A stretch of DNA of 64,000 nucleotides from Bimastos eiseni (GCA_959347315.1 OY365813.1:19293460-19357459), one strand, 5' to 3'. Numbered from the stretch's first letter, positions 1 through 11,016 are shown. Made by a program: numbers and translations. Notes: a model not told the origin generated them from the sequence alone.

Positions 1-382
1 ATTATGGATAAATGCATACATTTTAACACTAGAAATGGAGAGAGGAGAGGGCAACCTATGTCTAATTTTTTTACGTCCAATCACAGCGGACTTTCAATTT
101 ACCGCTGCGCGAACAAGAAAATTTTAATTCTGTATGCAGGTTAAAACCCTCAGATCTAATAGGTTGCCGCCTTCTTTTCCTTTGCATTTTGGCACTCAGT
201 AATACGTAGTTATTTTATACTTTGACTAACTTTTAGATTACTTTTGCGTGAAGCAACATACATCACACACAATTCTACCTCGGGTAGCTTGCCCCCATTT
301 GATACTGGCGCCATCTATTTCACGGAGTCCCCCATTAAACACTATGGGGCCTGAGGGGTCACTAATATATCAATCAATTTGT

Positions 383-508
383 ACCAAAGCTCACTTGTGA
401 AATACTTAGAAGTACCATGATTATTAGTTCTGTGTGTTTCACTTCGGAGATCTAAGTGGCGGCTATTCAAAGATCATTATTTTATTCAGAAGCGCACCCG
501 ACCCATCC
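383..508 (-). repeat. CR1-like LINE 3' end fragment, copy A
   Basis: This stretch matches 4134-4259 closely, sharing the word cacttcggagatctaagtgg. Read on the minus strand it resembles the end of the CR1-type reverse transcriptase seen at 12.7-14.1 kb (a GSAPE-like ending followed by the 3' tail). It is probably a 5'-truncated LINE remnant. No open frame survives. Confidence 0.4.
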
Positions 509-759
509 ACCAACAGAATGATATATTCTGCTTCGATTCAAAAATTGTAGTATCAAAATTGTGTAATTCAAATCGTTTAGTAATTTGGCTAATTGTGCTA
601 ATTTCCGATATACATGCATATAAATACACAATGTTAACCATACATGCCAGCATGTAGCCTAAATTTGCATGCCAACATGTTTGTATACATGCAAAGCTGC
701 TTAGATCACATATGCAGGTAAGTAAATGAACTGTGTGACGATTGGACCTTTCACCTAGG

Positions 760-1330
760 ATGTCCGCTGTATATTCAGCAATCAGTCCTTTGTGTTGCCA
801 ATTATGATTATCCAACACGATTCAGCAATACCGTTGACCCATATCTTGAACTCCTTGTGTGAGAATACTTTAGTTCTTCTGTAGATAAACCTAAGTCCAT
901 TTTAGACGTGTTTTGACTGAAACGGGACAGAAGTACTTACAATCGTACAGCCTTGCAGGTCGAAAGACAAAATCAACAATTTTATGACTAATGTACGAAC
1001 GTCGACATAACACGACGTTGTGATAGGCGACACATGAAAAAGGTAAGGTTGAAAGACGCTTAGTTGAAGCAAACTTGAAAAGTAAACGCATGAAAAGGTA
1101 AAGTCAGGATTAGGCAAGGTAGGCTATAAGTAAGCTGAATTAAGGTGGTTACTGATTTCACGCACATTCAACTATGGTCTCACAGATGTGGTCCGAAACC
1201 TAATATCTATTTCTCACCAAATTAGCTAATATCATTGAGCAGTTGCTTCAGCAGCACTCAAATCTTTAGTAGCTTTAGCGTCAAACGACAGGCTGTTGAC
1301 TTCGTCTGTCTCAAAATTTGCTTCAAATTT
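760..1330 (+). repeat. 5' module of the UGT repeat unit (locus 1)
   Basis: This upstream block recurs before every array member except the last. It holds a conserved run from an attcagcaa-type word through tcctctt...gcgaatacctct and a tgactgaac word, then a stretch rich in GGTAAGG. A word around ttgcttcagcagcac ends it. Minus-strand open frames across it are short and share no constraint I can see, so I read it as non-coding. It probably holds the promoter and the first non-coding exon. The 1-759 stretch shows only the CR1-like fragment and AT-rich sequence with ATGCA-type words. Confidence 0.6.
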
Positions 1331-1544
1331 GCGTAAGCGCCTGTTGCTATAATTGCTTTGGATCAGTAGCAGTATTTTTTCATAGGTAGCAAAACACAGT
1401 TACATTTATGTAGGAGAATTAACTCAATTAAGCATTCGTTGCAACGTATTATATCCAATAATATTGATCATGCTGATGATTACTAAAACTATCATTATTA
1501 CTAATTAAGAAATTAGTATGTGCAGCCGAGGGATGCCATCCGTC

Positions 1545-1875
1545 TCACTCTGATTTTCATTCCGTGACACATTCGCTTCCCAGCGCTTACATCATTCGCT
1601 GACTTTTCTTTCCACTCTTTCCTACTCTTTCTTCTTCATATTTCCTCATTCTTATGTCTAAAATCTTCTCGAATGCATGTATACTGTATATTTTCTCTGT
1701 ATTTCTGCTTCTAATTTCTTCCATCCTCCATCAGAATTCTACCCTTTAACAATTCTTCATTTTTAGTCATTGAATTTTACTACAACCAGAACTCCTTCCT
1801 CCTCCCCTCCTCCTTGTACTCTTAATTTTTTCAGTTCAAATTCAAATCACTTCATTTGCTGTTTGGATGCTGCAG
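1545..1875 (+). promoter_or_regulatory. Pyrimidine-rich stretch ending in a splice acceptor (locus 1)
   Basis: A CT-rich tract from about 1545 ends in tgctgcag, with AG at 1874-1875. Exactly 10 nt follow before the ATG at 1886. The same AG+10 spacing occurs at eight other loci of the array, which argues for a real 3' splice site of a 5'-UTR intron. Confidence 0.65.
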
Positions 1876-1885
1876 GTTAATATCG

Positions 1886-3430
1886 ATGGATGCAAATACG
1901 ATGTATTGCATTGTGATAACGTTTGTCCTACTGGACATATTTAGATCAGTCTCGGGAGCAAAGATCCTCTTGAAATCGCCGCAACTCGGTAGCCATATAC
2001 TAGAACAGATCTCACTCGGAGAAGAACTGGTTTCGAGAGGTCATGAAGTCTATATTGCGATTGGGTCACGCTACCCCAAAAAAGACAACATTGGGAAACG
2101 TGGAATAAAGACGCTGCCCTATAAAGTCCCAGATGGAGTGATTTACGGCGTCTCCGAAGAATATGAGAAAATGTTGGCGACAGCCATATTTGAACAGAAC
2201 GCTATCATTGTGGCCAGCCGCGCAACAGTCCAACTTACTCATGACGATTGTGCCAACATGATGGCGGATGAGGTTTTTCTGGACAATGTGAGACAATTGA
2301 AGTTCGACTTTGTGATAGTGGACGCAATATATCCCTGCAACCTCATTCTACCAAAATATTTCGAAATACCTTTCGTCTCCAATGCTGGGATGTTTATTTC
2401 GTGGAACGTTAGAATCCCAGCGCTTCCATCGTTCACTAATTTAATATCTCCGTGGGAGGATTTGGCTGATATAACGCTTAAGTCCAGGCTTATTAACTTA
2501 TTCACATATATTGCCATTAATGTCCACATCGCCAGCATGGCGCCAGACAATGACACACTCTTAGAACGCTACGCCCCGGAATACAATTCGTGGAACGATC
2601 TACTGCGACAATCAGAGCTGTTCCTGGCAGGCCGTGATCATCATCTCGGCCCTCCGATTCCATCAATGCCGAACTATATCTCTGTGGCTGGACTGACAAC
2701 CAATAAGCCAAACAAACTACCAAAAGACTTGGAAGATGTTGCGGAAAAATCCGATGGCATAATTCTGTTGAGCTTCGGATCGTCTGCGTATTACTTTCCA
2801 AAGGAAGTCATCGTTACATTCCTGGAAGCGTTTTCCAAGCTAAATCAGACTGTTCTGGTGAAGTTTTTCATTCCCGATGGTGTCAAAGTTCCACAGAATG
2901 TGAAGGTTTCCTCCTGGTTGCCTCAGAACGACATACTAGGTCATCCGAAAACAAAGCTCTTCATAACTCATTGTGGAATTAACGGTCAACACGAGGCGCT
3001 ATATAATGGTGTTCCGATGATAGGATTTCCATTGTTTGCTGAACAACATCAGAACTGCCTTCGAGCCTACAAGAAGGGATTCGGGTTGGAGATGAAGATA
3101 CAAGATTTCTCGGCCGATCAACTCTTCGTAAACATTCAAGAGGTTCTCAGCAATCCGAAATATCGGTCGACGATTGGAAAGGCATCGGCGGTTTTCCGGG
3201 ATCAACCGATGAATGCTCGTCAAAGAGGAGCATTCTGGATAGAACACGTGATCAGACACGGAGGAAAACACCTTCGAATGCTGTCAATGGATCTTCCTCT
3301 GTATCAGTTCCTCATGCTGGATGTCTTCTTCGTCATCGGTGTCGGTGTCGTTACTGTTCTGCTTCTGCTAAGATTTGTTTTTAGACGTCTTTGCAAAAGA
3401 TTTACACAGACGAAGCTAAAAACAAATTGA
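1886..3430 (+). CDS. UDP-glycosyltransferase, array member 1 (intact)
   Basis: Encodes a 514-residue UGT (GT1) that should transfer a sugar from a UDP donor to a small lipophilic acceptor in the ER lumen. A signal peptide covers about residues 1-23. A GSH motif near residue 37 supplies the presumed catalytic base. The C-terminal half carries FITHCGINGQHEALYNGVP followed by AEQHQN, the donor-binding signature. One membrane segment precedes a basic tail ending KLKTN, a KxKxx ER-retrieval pattern. The partner acid position reads IVDAIY (Asp146); all other intact array members have Glu here. An in-frame ATG at 1856 lies upstream of the inferred splice acceptor (AG 1874-1875), so I choose 1886. 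The frame is uninterrupted, so the coding region is one exon. Family and topology are well supported; substrate and sugar are unknown. Confidence 0.94.
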   Translation: MDANTMYCIVITFVLLDIFRSVSGAKILLKSPQLGSHILEQISLGEELVSRGHEVYIAIGSRYPKKDNIGKRGIKTLPYKVPDGVIYGVSEEYEKMLATAIFEQNAIIVASRATVQLTHDDCANMMADEVFLDNVRQLKFDFVIVDAIYPCNLILPKYFEIPFVSNAGMFISWNVRIPALPSFTNLISPWEDLADITLKSRLINLFTYIAINVHIASMAPDNDTLLERYAPEYNSWNDLLRQSELFLAGRDHHLGPPIPSMPNYISVAGLTTNKPNKLPKDLEDVAEKSDGIILLSFGSSAYYFPKEVIVTFLEAFSKLNQTVLVKFFIPDGVKVPQNVKVSSWLPQNDILGHPKTKLFITHCGINGQHEALYNGVPMIGFPLFAEQHQNCLRAYKKGFGLEMKIQDFSADQLFVNIQEVLSNPKYRSTIGKASAVFRDQPMNARQRGAFWIEHVIRHGGKHLRMLSMDLPLYQFLMLDVFFVIGVGVVTVLLLLRFVFRRLCKRFTQTKLKTN

Positions 3431-3836
3431 TTGACGTCTTAAACTATTCCTGCGGTTGACACAATAGCATTCCGTCTAGTGTGCAGTCTGAATACTTGAA
3501 GCCAGTGCGGTACGCTACATTATAAAGTACACTAGGAGCATCAGTACGTTATACAAGTTGTCTCACCTACTGTACGCATCCTTGTTTATTACTGTTTGAT
3601 TGAAGAGATATGACGACACAGTATTCAAACTGTGGCGGGTTGAAGATTGACAGTTGTTGGTGGAATTAATCATTGTTACATGTAGTTAGAAGTAAAGTAT
3701 ACGATTCCTTGTTTCATTTCATACCATGTGAAGCTAAGGAAAATACATATATCATAATATGTTACTGGAGAACTCACGGCCCAGTACATTAGCTTGATTG
3801 AAGGGTGAGCAGTTCGTCAATGCTCGGAGGGTTGTT
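3431..3836 (+). repeat. 3' flank and 3' module of locus 1
   Basis: After the stop comes a 3' flank with the array-wide words acttgaagccagt and gtaaagtacactagga. From about 3600 a shortened 3' module follows (ggttgaagattgacagtt, then an agcttgattgaag word and cgtcaatgctcgg). No coding sequence or canonical AATAAA is visible here. Confidence 0.5.
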
Positions 3837-4014
3837 ACGGATCTGCCTCTGTGATTATTGTTAGGCAAACATAACATTTACACCACAATCTCATAGACTT
3901 CAATCACTCGACTAATCAACAAACTTTTAAATCAATCTATCAACCAAACAATCAATGAACCAATCGAGGAATCAAACATTCAAACAATCAACCAACCAAT
4001 CTTTCAATCAATCT
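3837..4014 (+). repeat. Left arm of a long inverted repeat
   Basis: About 178 bp matching the reverse complement of 4905-5078 almost base for base, including a 4-bp indel in the CAAT-rich part. Arms and 890-bp spacer together form a fold-back structure. Confidence 0.8.
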
Positions 4015-4133
4015 ATAAAACTTGTTTATTGACTAAGAAGTTGACCTTATAGCAACATTTGAGTTAATGATAATCAGTTCCAGACTGTGAATCATAGGAG
4101 GGGGGGTCGTTTTTATATCTTTAATTTACACCA

Positions 4134-4259
4134 CAGCTCCCTTGTGAAATATTTAGACGTGCTGTGATTATTAGTCATTTTATGTTTCACTTCGGAGATC
4201 TAAGTGGCAGCTAGTCAAAGATTACTATTTACCCAGGAGTGCTCCCGACCTATCCTTGT
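4134..4259 (-). repeat. CR1-like LINE 3' end fragment, copy B
   Basis: Near-copy of 383-508, here inside the spacer of the long inverted repeat. The rest of the spacer (4260-4904) is more GC-rich than its surroundings and has a 70-codon plus-strand frame at 4606-4818 rich in Lys/Arg/Glu that I do not recognise. Confidence 0.4.
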
Positions 4260-4904
4260 CAAAGGAGCCCAGTCTTTAGGTTAAAATAGATCCTGGCCTC
4301 AATCGTACTTGAAATTAAACGCACGCAATGCCAAAGCGATCTCATTCCCTAGGAGCGCCGGCTACAAAGAGAGGCACGGTGTGGTATGATAGTGGTCCGC
4401 GACTGGGCAACAATAAGCCCGGTCTGCCTAGGACAGCGGATAGGACCAAGGTGCAGACCGGGCAGGGTTGATTAGGATGGCTACTGTAAATAGATAGAGG
4501 CCACACCCGCGAGTCAGTTCAAAACTAAGACAGAGTTCAGTGGCGTAATCCGCTGAGGAAACGGGAGTCAATGAAATGCATTCCGCATTTACACGTACGT
4601 GATATATGGCCAATTCTTGGGATGCGACGAATAGGAAGGTCGCTGAGCACAAACCCGACGAACATCTTCTGCGAAGGAGGAAGAATACCCTCTTAGAGAG
4701 AGCGATTAAAGGAATATGTAAGATAGAAAAGAATGACGTCGACGAATTCGTGAAGAAAGAAGGACGAAGAGGTTCCGGGTCCCACGATTTCGGGGTAGGA
4801 GCTAGGATGATTCGTTAGAGTGAATTCACTGTAGATTTGCTTCGGGAAGGAGGGGGACAGAGATTCTCGCAGAGGGGAACCCAAGCAGTTTAGATAGTCA
4901 GACG

Positions 4905-5078
4905 AGATTGATTGAAAGATTGGTTGGTTGATTGTTTGAATGTTTGATTCCTCGATTGGTTCATTGTTTGGTTGATAGATTGATTTAAAAGTTTGTTCAT
5001 TAGTCGAGTGATTGAAGTCCATGAGATTGTGGTGTAAATGTTTTATTTGCCTAACAATAATCACAGTGGCAGATCCGT
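4905..5078 (-). repeat. Right arm of the long inverted repeat
   Basis: Reverse-complement partner of 3837-4014. The high identity suggests that the fold-back is young compared with the surrounding modules. Confidence 0.8.
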
Positions 5079-5339
5079 GAGAACTCTTCATGAACGGATT
5101 GGTCCTTGGAGGTGAAAATACTCAAGATAGTCACCAGCAGTTAATGGCGGAACGGCTGACGGCTGGGTTGAGAAAAATGAACTGTACAGCTTTATTTTAA
5201 CATGCCGATTCCTGTTATTAACATGAGATTGCGTATACACATTAAGGGAAATAAATAATTCGTGCATGCATCTATCATATATTTAATATATATATATGCG
5301 ACTCTGTTGCCATAACATACACGTGCGTAAAAAAATGTT

Positions 5340-5960
5340 TGCGGTCTGGGCCATTCGCCTATAGGCCGTCCGAGGTATATTTAGCCGTCCGCGATATTTT
5401 CAGTCTTCAGGCCTCACTGTTGCCTGTTATCCAACGTGATTCAGCAAAACTATTGTCCCATATATCGTGACCCTCATGCGAGCGAATACCTCTCGGGCTG
5501 AGCTCTAAGTTCATTGTAAACGTGTTGTGACTGAATAAGAAAGCGTATTTGTGTTCGCGTAGTCTTGCACAACGTCCGTACAAGATATTCAACTATAGAT
5601 CGTAGGACTAGCGTACGCCGACACAGCACGACGTAAGGAATAGCGGACTCATTTGAAGAGGTTAGGTGAAAAAACGGTAAGGTAAATGTAGACCAAGTCA
5701 AGATAGTTACTCATTTATTGTGCACCTTTGCCTGGTTTCACAAACGTGTCTGGTGTCATGTATATCACATACAAGAGCGGCAGATATCGTTATGCAATTG
5801 CTTCAGTAGCACTAAGAGTTTGATGGTCTAACGACATCTTGTCGCTGCCAGGCTAGCTATTACTTCTGCTCGTTTCGTCGGCCATGTCGACTGATTGATC
5901 GACTCCCGTGTCATTTGATAGATGCATTTCGTCATTTGCGAAACTCGCTCGGAGTATATA
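5340..5960 (+). repeat. 5' module of the UGT repeat unit (locus 2)
   Basis: Copy of the upstream module. It starts with a TATA-like gaggtatatttag, then ttttcagtc, then the ccaacgtgattcagc-type core. A gaagaggttaggtgaaa stretch corresponds to the GGTAAGG-rich part of other copies. Confidence 0.6.
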
Positions 5961-6164
5961 TCTTGAAGAGGCGCAATCTATTTGATTGATTGCCCAAGCA
6001 ATCATGATCGCTGCATCGTGTCAGAGTATTTTCTCTCGGCTGTTCCACAAATTTGTGTGTGAACATTTATGAGTTTGTGTGGCTACAGGAACGATTATGC
6101 ATATTCTACATTGATAAGAAGCACTCGGGCCGGTTTTACTGGGATCCTGTATAATGCCTTCAAG

Positions 6165-6420
6165 TTTGTGCTCGTTAGTGCACTGGCTAGCGATCTAAGA
6201 AGTCAACCGAGAGGTGGAAGTTAAAATATCTGCCAGGGCAGAAATTGGGATCGAGATTTCTGAACCACATGTGCTTCATTAGCAAACAATTAAATTTAAG
6301 GATGCTCTGAGTCTCTGACCGCATGCGACAGGTTAAGGGATGCGACGGCGAGGGGGACAAGTCTTCACCCGCCAACATTTGCCTAGGCTAAGAAAATAAA
6401 GACGTTCACGCTTTATACCA
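6165..6420 (+). repeat. tRNA-derived SINE (5'-flank family), locus 2
   Basis: Degenerate copy of a SINE-like block lying before loci 2, 3, 4, 7, 8 and 11. Better copies show a box A-like gcgaagtggttagcg and a box B-like ggttcaaatatc, followed by a shared body with gatcgagatttctga and a tail ending near atggctgc. Confidence 0.5.
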
Positions 6421-6524
6421 ATGGCTGCATGTTGGCAAGCTAGACAGACCATTTATCCTCCATTTTTTGTTCTAAACAAGATCCTTGTCATTTTTATCAT
6501 CCTTTACCTCATCCTAATATTTTG

Positions 6525-6645
6525 CTTCACAATTACTACTACAAATAGTATTACTACAATTACTAAAAGAACTTCTACTAATACTTCTACCACTAATACT
6601 ATCACGACAACTACCACAACAACAAGTATGTTACTACTATAGCCA
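6525..6645 (+). repeat. ACN trinucleotide-rich tract before locus 2
   Basis: Imperfect run of ACT/ATT/ACC/ACA triplets. Similar tracts lie 100-300 bp before other array genes (14.8, 21.7 and 31.4 kb). The Thr/Ile/Ser-rich open frames over it are artefacts of the repeat. Confidence 0.6.
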
Positions 6646-6754
6646 TGGCTGCAAGTATGCTACCACACCATCTTATTCTTCGTCACCATATACGTTGTAC
6701 TCATCCCCCTTCCTCTATTCCATTCAAATAATTTAATGTGTATCTGATATGTAA

Positions 6755-6763
6755 CTGTTGAAG
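6755..6763 (+). promoter_or_regulatory. Putative 3' splice site, AG 10 nt before the ATG (locus 2)
   Basis: The sequence ctgttgaag ends in AG at 6762-6763, exactly 10 nt before ATG 6774, matching the other loci. Confidence 0.6.
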
Positions 6764-6773
6764 GTTCCTTCTC

Positions 6774-8330
6774 ATGGGTGCAAAGACAATGCACTGCCTT
6801 GTGGTAGCTCTGTTCTTACTGGATACATTCCATGCCGTCTCGGGAGCAAAGATTCTCATGAAATCACCGCAACTCGGGAGCCACATTTTAGAACATATCT
6901 CGCTCGGAGAAGAACTAGCATCGAGAGGTCATGAAGTCTATATTGCGATTGGGTCACGCTACTCGAAAAAAGACAACATCGAGAAACGCGGAATGAAGAC
7001 GCTGCCCTATAAGATTCCAGATGGAGTGTTGTACGGCGTCTCCGAAGAATTTGAGAAGACGGTGGCGGAACTTATTTTCAACCAGAACGAGGATAAGAGG
7101 GCAGGTTCAGCTAATGTGGGATCCAAGCTCACCGATGATGATTGTGCCTACATGATGGCGGATGAGGTGTTTTTGGAGAATGTGAGACAATTGAAGTTCG
7201 ATTTGGCGATAGTGGAACCGTTTCTCATCAGTCAATGCAACTTGATTCTGCCGAAATACTTCGGAATACCTTTCATCTCAAATGCAGGATTCATCACGCC
7301 GTGGAGTATTCGCATCCCAGCGCTGCCATCATTCGCTAATCTAATGTCTGCTTGGACGGACTTGTCTGATATTACGCTAACATCCAGAATCAGGAATTTG
7401 TTTTCATATGTCACCTTTGATGCCATACTCTCTAAGTTCGCTCCACGTAATAACACTCTCTTAGAACGTTATGCTCCAGAATACAAATCCTGGACCGATC
7501 TACTGAGACAATCAGAGCTCTTCTTGATAGGACGTGATCATCATCTTTTCGCTCCGATTCCAGAAATGCCAAACTACATCACGGTTGCTGGACTGACGAC
7601 CGCGAAACCGAAGAAACTTCCAAAAGACCTGGAAGATGTAGCTGGAAAATCCGAGGGTATTATTCTGTTGAGCTTCGGATCATCTGCGTATTACTTTCCA
7701 AAAGAAGTCATCGTCAAATTTCTTGAAGCATTTTCCAAACTGAATCAGACCGTTCTGGTGAAGTTCTTCATTCCCGATGGTGTTAAAGTTCCACAGAATG
7801 TGAAGGTCTCTTCGTGGCTGCCTCAGAACGATATTCTCGGTCATCCGAAAACAAAGCTCTTCATAACTCATTGTGGAATTAACGGGCAACACGAAGCGCT
7901 GTACAATGGTGTTCCGATGATAGGATTTCCATTGTTTGCTGAACAACACCAGAACTGTCATCGAGTCTACAAGAAAGAATTCGGGTTGGAGATGAAGGTC
8001 CAGGATTTCACGTCAGATCAACTCTTCTTAAACATCCAAGAGGTTCTGAACAATCCGAAATATCAGTCGACTATTAGAAAAGCATCGGCAGTGTTCAGAG
8101 ATCAACCAATGACAGCTCGCGAGAAAGGAGCATTCTGGGTAGAACACGTGATCAGACACGGAGGAAAACACCTTCGAATGCTGTCAATGGATCTTCCTCT
8201 GTATCAGTTCTTCATGCTGGATGTCTTCTTCGTCATCGGTGTCGGCGTTGTTGTCGTTCTGCTTCTGCTACGATACGTCATCAGGCGTCTTTGCAAAGGA
8301 TCGACGCAGACGAAGATAAAGACCAATTGA
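6774..8330 (+). CDS. UDP-glycosyltransferase, array member 2 (intact)
   Basis: 518-residue UGT with a single coding exon. The signal peptide is residues 1-24 with a likely cut at VSG/AKI. The presumed catalytic His is His37 in GSH. The partner acid is Glu148 (AIVEPF), where most animal UGTs have Asp. NQTVLVKFF marks the start of the donor domain. The signature FITHCGINGQHEALYNGVP has its His at 366, and the sugar-contacting pair is Glu390-Gln391 instead of the usual Asp-Gln. A hydrophobic segment near residues 480-502 should anchor the C-terminus, and the tail ends KIKTN (KxKxx). The start fits the conserved acceptor spacing and the MGAK-type N-terminus shared by neighbours. Predicted lumenal ER conjugation enzyme; acceptor unknown. 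Confidence 0.95.
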   Translation: MGAKTMHCLVVALFLLDTFHAVSGAKILMKSPQLGSHILEHISLGEELASRGHEVYIAIGSRYSKKDNIEKRGMKTLPYKIPDGVLYGVSEEFEKTVAELIFNQNEDKRAGSANVGSKLTDDDCAYMMADEVFLENVRQLKFDLAIVEPFLISQCNLILPKYFGIPFISNAGFITPWSIRIPALPSFANLMSAWTDLSDITLTSRIRNLFSYVTFDAILSKFAPRNNTLLERYAPEYKSWTDLLRQSELFLIGRDHHLFAPIPEMPNYITVAGLTTAKPKKLPKDLEDVAGKSEGIILLSFGSSAYYFPKEVIVKFLEAFSKLNQTVLVKFFIPDGVKVPQNVKVSSWLPQNDILGHPKTKLFITHCGINGQHEALYNGVPMIGFPLFAEQHQNCHRVYKKEFGLEMKVQDFTSDQLFLNIQEVLNNPKYQSTIRKASAVFRDQPMTAREKGAFWVEHVIRHGGKHLRMLSMDLPLYQFFMLDVFFVIGVGVVVVLLLLRYVIRRLCKGSTQTKIKTN

Positions 8331-9015
8331 TACCTCGTCTTCAATTAATTCTGCGGTTGAGATGATAGAATTTCATCTAATGTGCAGCCCTTTATACTTG
8401 AAGCCAGTATGTTACATTGTAAAGTATGCTACATTAGAATTATCACAACGCTACTCAAATTGTGGCAGCCATATTACGCATTGTCGTTTGTAATTATTGA
8501 TTTTGATTGAATTGACGATCAACGAATTATGACTGTATTTATGTCTTTGACTAAACGACTATAGCCATAGTTGTGATTCCAGTTTTATTAATTGAATTGT
8601 ATCAGGCTTGAGTTGAACGAAGGTGCTAATTTTGATAACGGGCGGTCAAGCTAGAGTAGTTGGAGTTTGACCAGAACAAGTATTGGCTTTCCTTAGACTG
8701 CTAGTTTTTTTTAGGTACAACGCGGTACCATAAACACAATGACAGGCTCTCTAACAATTATGCCGGCACAGTCTGCAAACGTTGCCGGTTGAAGATTGAC
8801 AGTGTTTGGCAAAATTAAACGTCGCCTTGGTCTGGTTGAAGTGTACGATGGTTTGTTTGATTTTAGACGACTTGAAGGTAGGCTATTGGCCTACGGTGAA
8901 GCCAAGGATATATATACACACGCCAATTTAACTGAGGAGTTGATAGCCCAGTACGTTCGTCTGGTTGCTAACTTCGTCAATGCTCGGATTGTTTTCCACC
9001 TTCGGCTTCTTTTAA
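8331..9015 (+). repeat. 3' flank and 3' module of locus 2
   Basis: Carries the shared 3' words (acttgaagccagta, then gccggttgaagattgacagt, gaagccaagga and agttgatagcccagtacgtt) found after most array genes. Open frames at 8796-9041 and 9048-9242 lie in this repeated non-coding DNA and are not supported as genes. Confidence 0.55.
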
Positions 9016-9733
9016 TATTTTATGGCAAAGAAATTCAATGAACTGTCATGTACAGTAGCACCGTTTATCTCCTGTTGGTTTTAAAATTTAGGTTTTGGAA
9101 AAATTGCATTGAATCTGACGAGACGTTTTTTCTTGATCAGACTGAACATATCTTGCAATCAATCAATCATTCAATCAATCAATCAATTAAAGTTCCGTTA
9201 TTGGATATTAGGCGCAGACGCAACTTATACCACTTATTCTAATATCGCTTGAGATGAGATATCTAGTTCCAGATTCTGGAGTACGAAGGTCATATGTATG
9301 TCAATAAAGGTACAATACAGCTCCAGTGATTAAAATGTTTCAATGAAGAGATTTATATAGAGAAGATGGAACGATGAGAGAGGTTATGGTTATTCACTGA
9401 AAATCAAGAGAGAGAGAGAGAGAGAGACCAATTGGTCACTTGCATATATTATAGCCTACATTGCATACGTATATCAATCAAATAAAGTTATTTGGGAAAT
9501 ATTTGGTACATCAGCAACAATATACATACTTATTATATTCCACAACAAATATCAAGTCTAGTTGAAGGAAGGAAAGTGGTAATATGGGGAGGTGGGTAGG
9601 CAGGCTGAGATAAGTCACGATATTTTAATTTAATCAGTCGATCAATTAGTCGATTAATTTGACCCCAACCTTTCCATCCATTGACGTGCAGTCAGCTATC
9701 CGAACAGTTCAATTCTCTTTAGAGTAGCATAGA
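9016..9733. other. Intergenic, short simple repeats only
   Basis: AT-rich sequence with an (AATC)n run at about 9157-9188 and a (GA)n run at about 9409-9427. I see no gene, RNA or recognisable mobile element. Confidence 0.5.
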
Positions 9734-9734
9734 A

Positions 9735-9899
9735 GACCATTAAATTATGAGGACATTTTATAAAGTGGTGGTAGGAGCCCGTCGGATAAAATGTATTGGT
9801 AAGATATATCAAATAATGTTTTATGACTTAATTGAAACATATAAATATAGCTATTTGCAGCGATTAAGTAATTATTCTCGACCTCATAATTTAATGGTC
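9735..9899. mobile_element. MITE-like element with 18-bp inverted ends
   Basis: gaccattaaattatgagg at 9735-9752 is repeated as a perfect reverse complement at 9882-9899, enclosing 129 bp that is AT-rich and non-coding. Related sequence (gccattaaattatta, then ggtggtaggagcc) occurs near 34.45 kb. Size and inverted ends fit a small non-autonomous DNA element; target duplications are not clear. Confidence 0.4.
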
Positions 9900-10139
9900 C
9901 ATAAGCCAGATTGACATCTTTTAAGTCCCAAGTTTCCTGTATCTCGAATGCGAGTTCATTTTTCAACTCCTCCAGTTAAAATTCTTAGAAATTACCTCGG
10001 GGTCAGACAAACCATCAATATCAGTTTTCAGAAAGGTTTGGAGAAGACAATGGCCATATGCATGGAAGCAGTAAGAACATCTTGGAAAAGATTAGAGCGA
10101 TATGGAAACGATTATATAATCGAAGGCCAATATTAGTTG

Positions 10140-10700
10140 TTAGATGAATGTATTTATCCTTGTTTGCTCCTCAAAAACATACGCACCTCACTAGTACGTG
10201 TATGCCGTTTGTCATTATATACTTGTAGATGAGACAATGAAAATAGCAAGCATAAATTGTAGTGCATCTCACACAGACGGCATCTGTTAATGGCAGTACA
10301 AAACTACGTGCGACAAGAATTTCAGGCAACCAGCGCCTGAGATAGCAGCAGATGAAAGTCGCAGGACTTCAAGAGCTGAGCTGAATGAACGTGTTTTTTT
10401 ATAATGCAAGGTCATGCTAGAACATTTGAAGCTTGGCCAGAACGGGTGTGGCGCGGTCTGCAGTTCGTGAATAAAGACACGTGGCCACTATCACTAAGTT
10501 AGGTTGGAGTAAGGTAAATGATAGTTTGCTTGAGTTCATGCCACGAGAAGCCAAGGTAATAAATTAATAATTATACACATAACTTTTACTCAGGAATTAA
10601 TGGTCTAAGACGTTAATTTGGCTGTATGTCAACTCTCATAAAGTTCTGAACAATCGGCTACTCTAGGTGACGCGGTATTCGATTGGTTAAAGATCTCGTT
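10140..10700 (+). repeat. Extra 3' module copy without its own UGT gene
   Basis: Contains the 3'-module words tatgccgtttgtcattata, ggtcatgctagaaca, gcttggccagaacg and the start of the tRNA-like SINE (gattggttaaagatctcg). It is the second 3' module between the UGTs at 6774 and 15075, so it may mark the position of a deleted UGT. Confidence 0.5.
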
Positions 10701-10723
10701 TTGAAATCTTTTACATGTATGCT

Positions 10724-10751
10724 GTCTCTCTCTCTCTCACACACACACACG

Positions 10752-10794
<43 letters not shown>

Positions 10795-10894
10795 ACTCTC
10801 TCTCTCTCTCTCTCTTTCACTCTCTCTCTCTCTTTCACTCTCTCTCTCTCTCACTCTCTCACATACACGCACGCACACACACACTCTCTCTCTC

Positions 10895-10940
<46 letters not shown>

Positions 10941-10966
10941 ACACACACCTTCCTCTCTCTATAAGA
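10724..10966. repeat. Compound (TC)n/(AC)n microsatellite
   Basis: About 240 bp of TC dinucleotides with TTTCAC interruptions grading into (AC)n. All open frames here (Ser-Leu, Thr-His, Cys-Val, Arg-Glu repeats) are simple-sequence artefacts. Confidence 0.95.
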
Positions 10967-11016
10967 CAATATATATGTGACATTGTTCGGGCTACACGAG
11001 CACGTACCTAACAAAC

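Noticed and set aside
1856..1885. Upstream in-frame ATG of member 1 (also 15024 and 21851)
   Set aside because: Lies upstream of the conserved acceptor-like AG, and the extra residues are not shared among copies.
4606..4818. 70-codon frame inside the fold-back spacer
   Set aside because: No motif, no second copy and no start context; too short to call as a gene.
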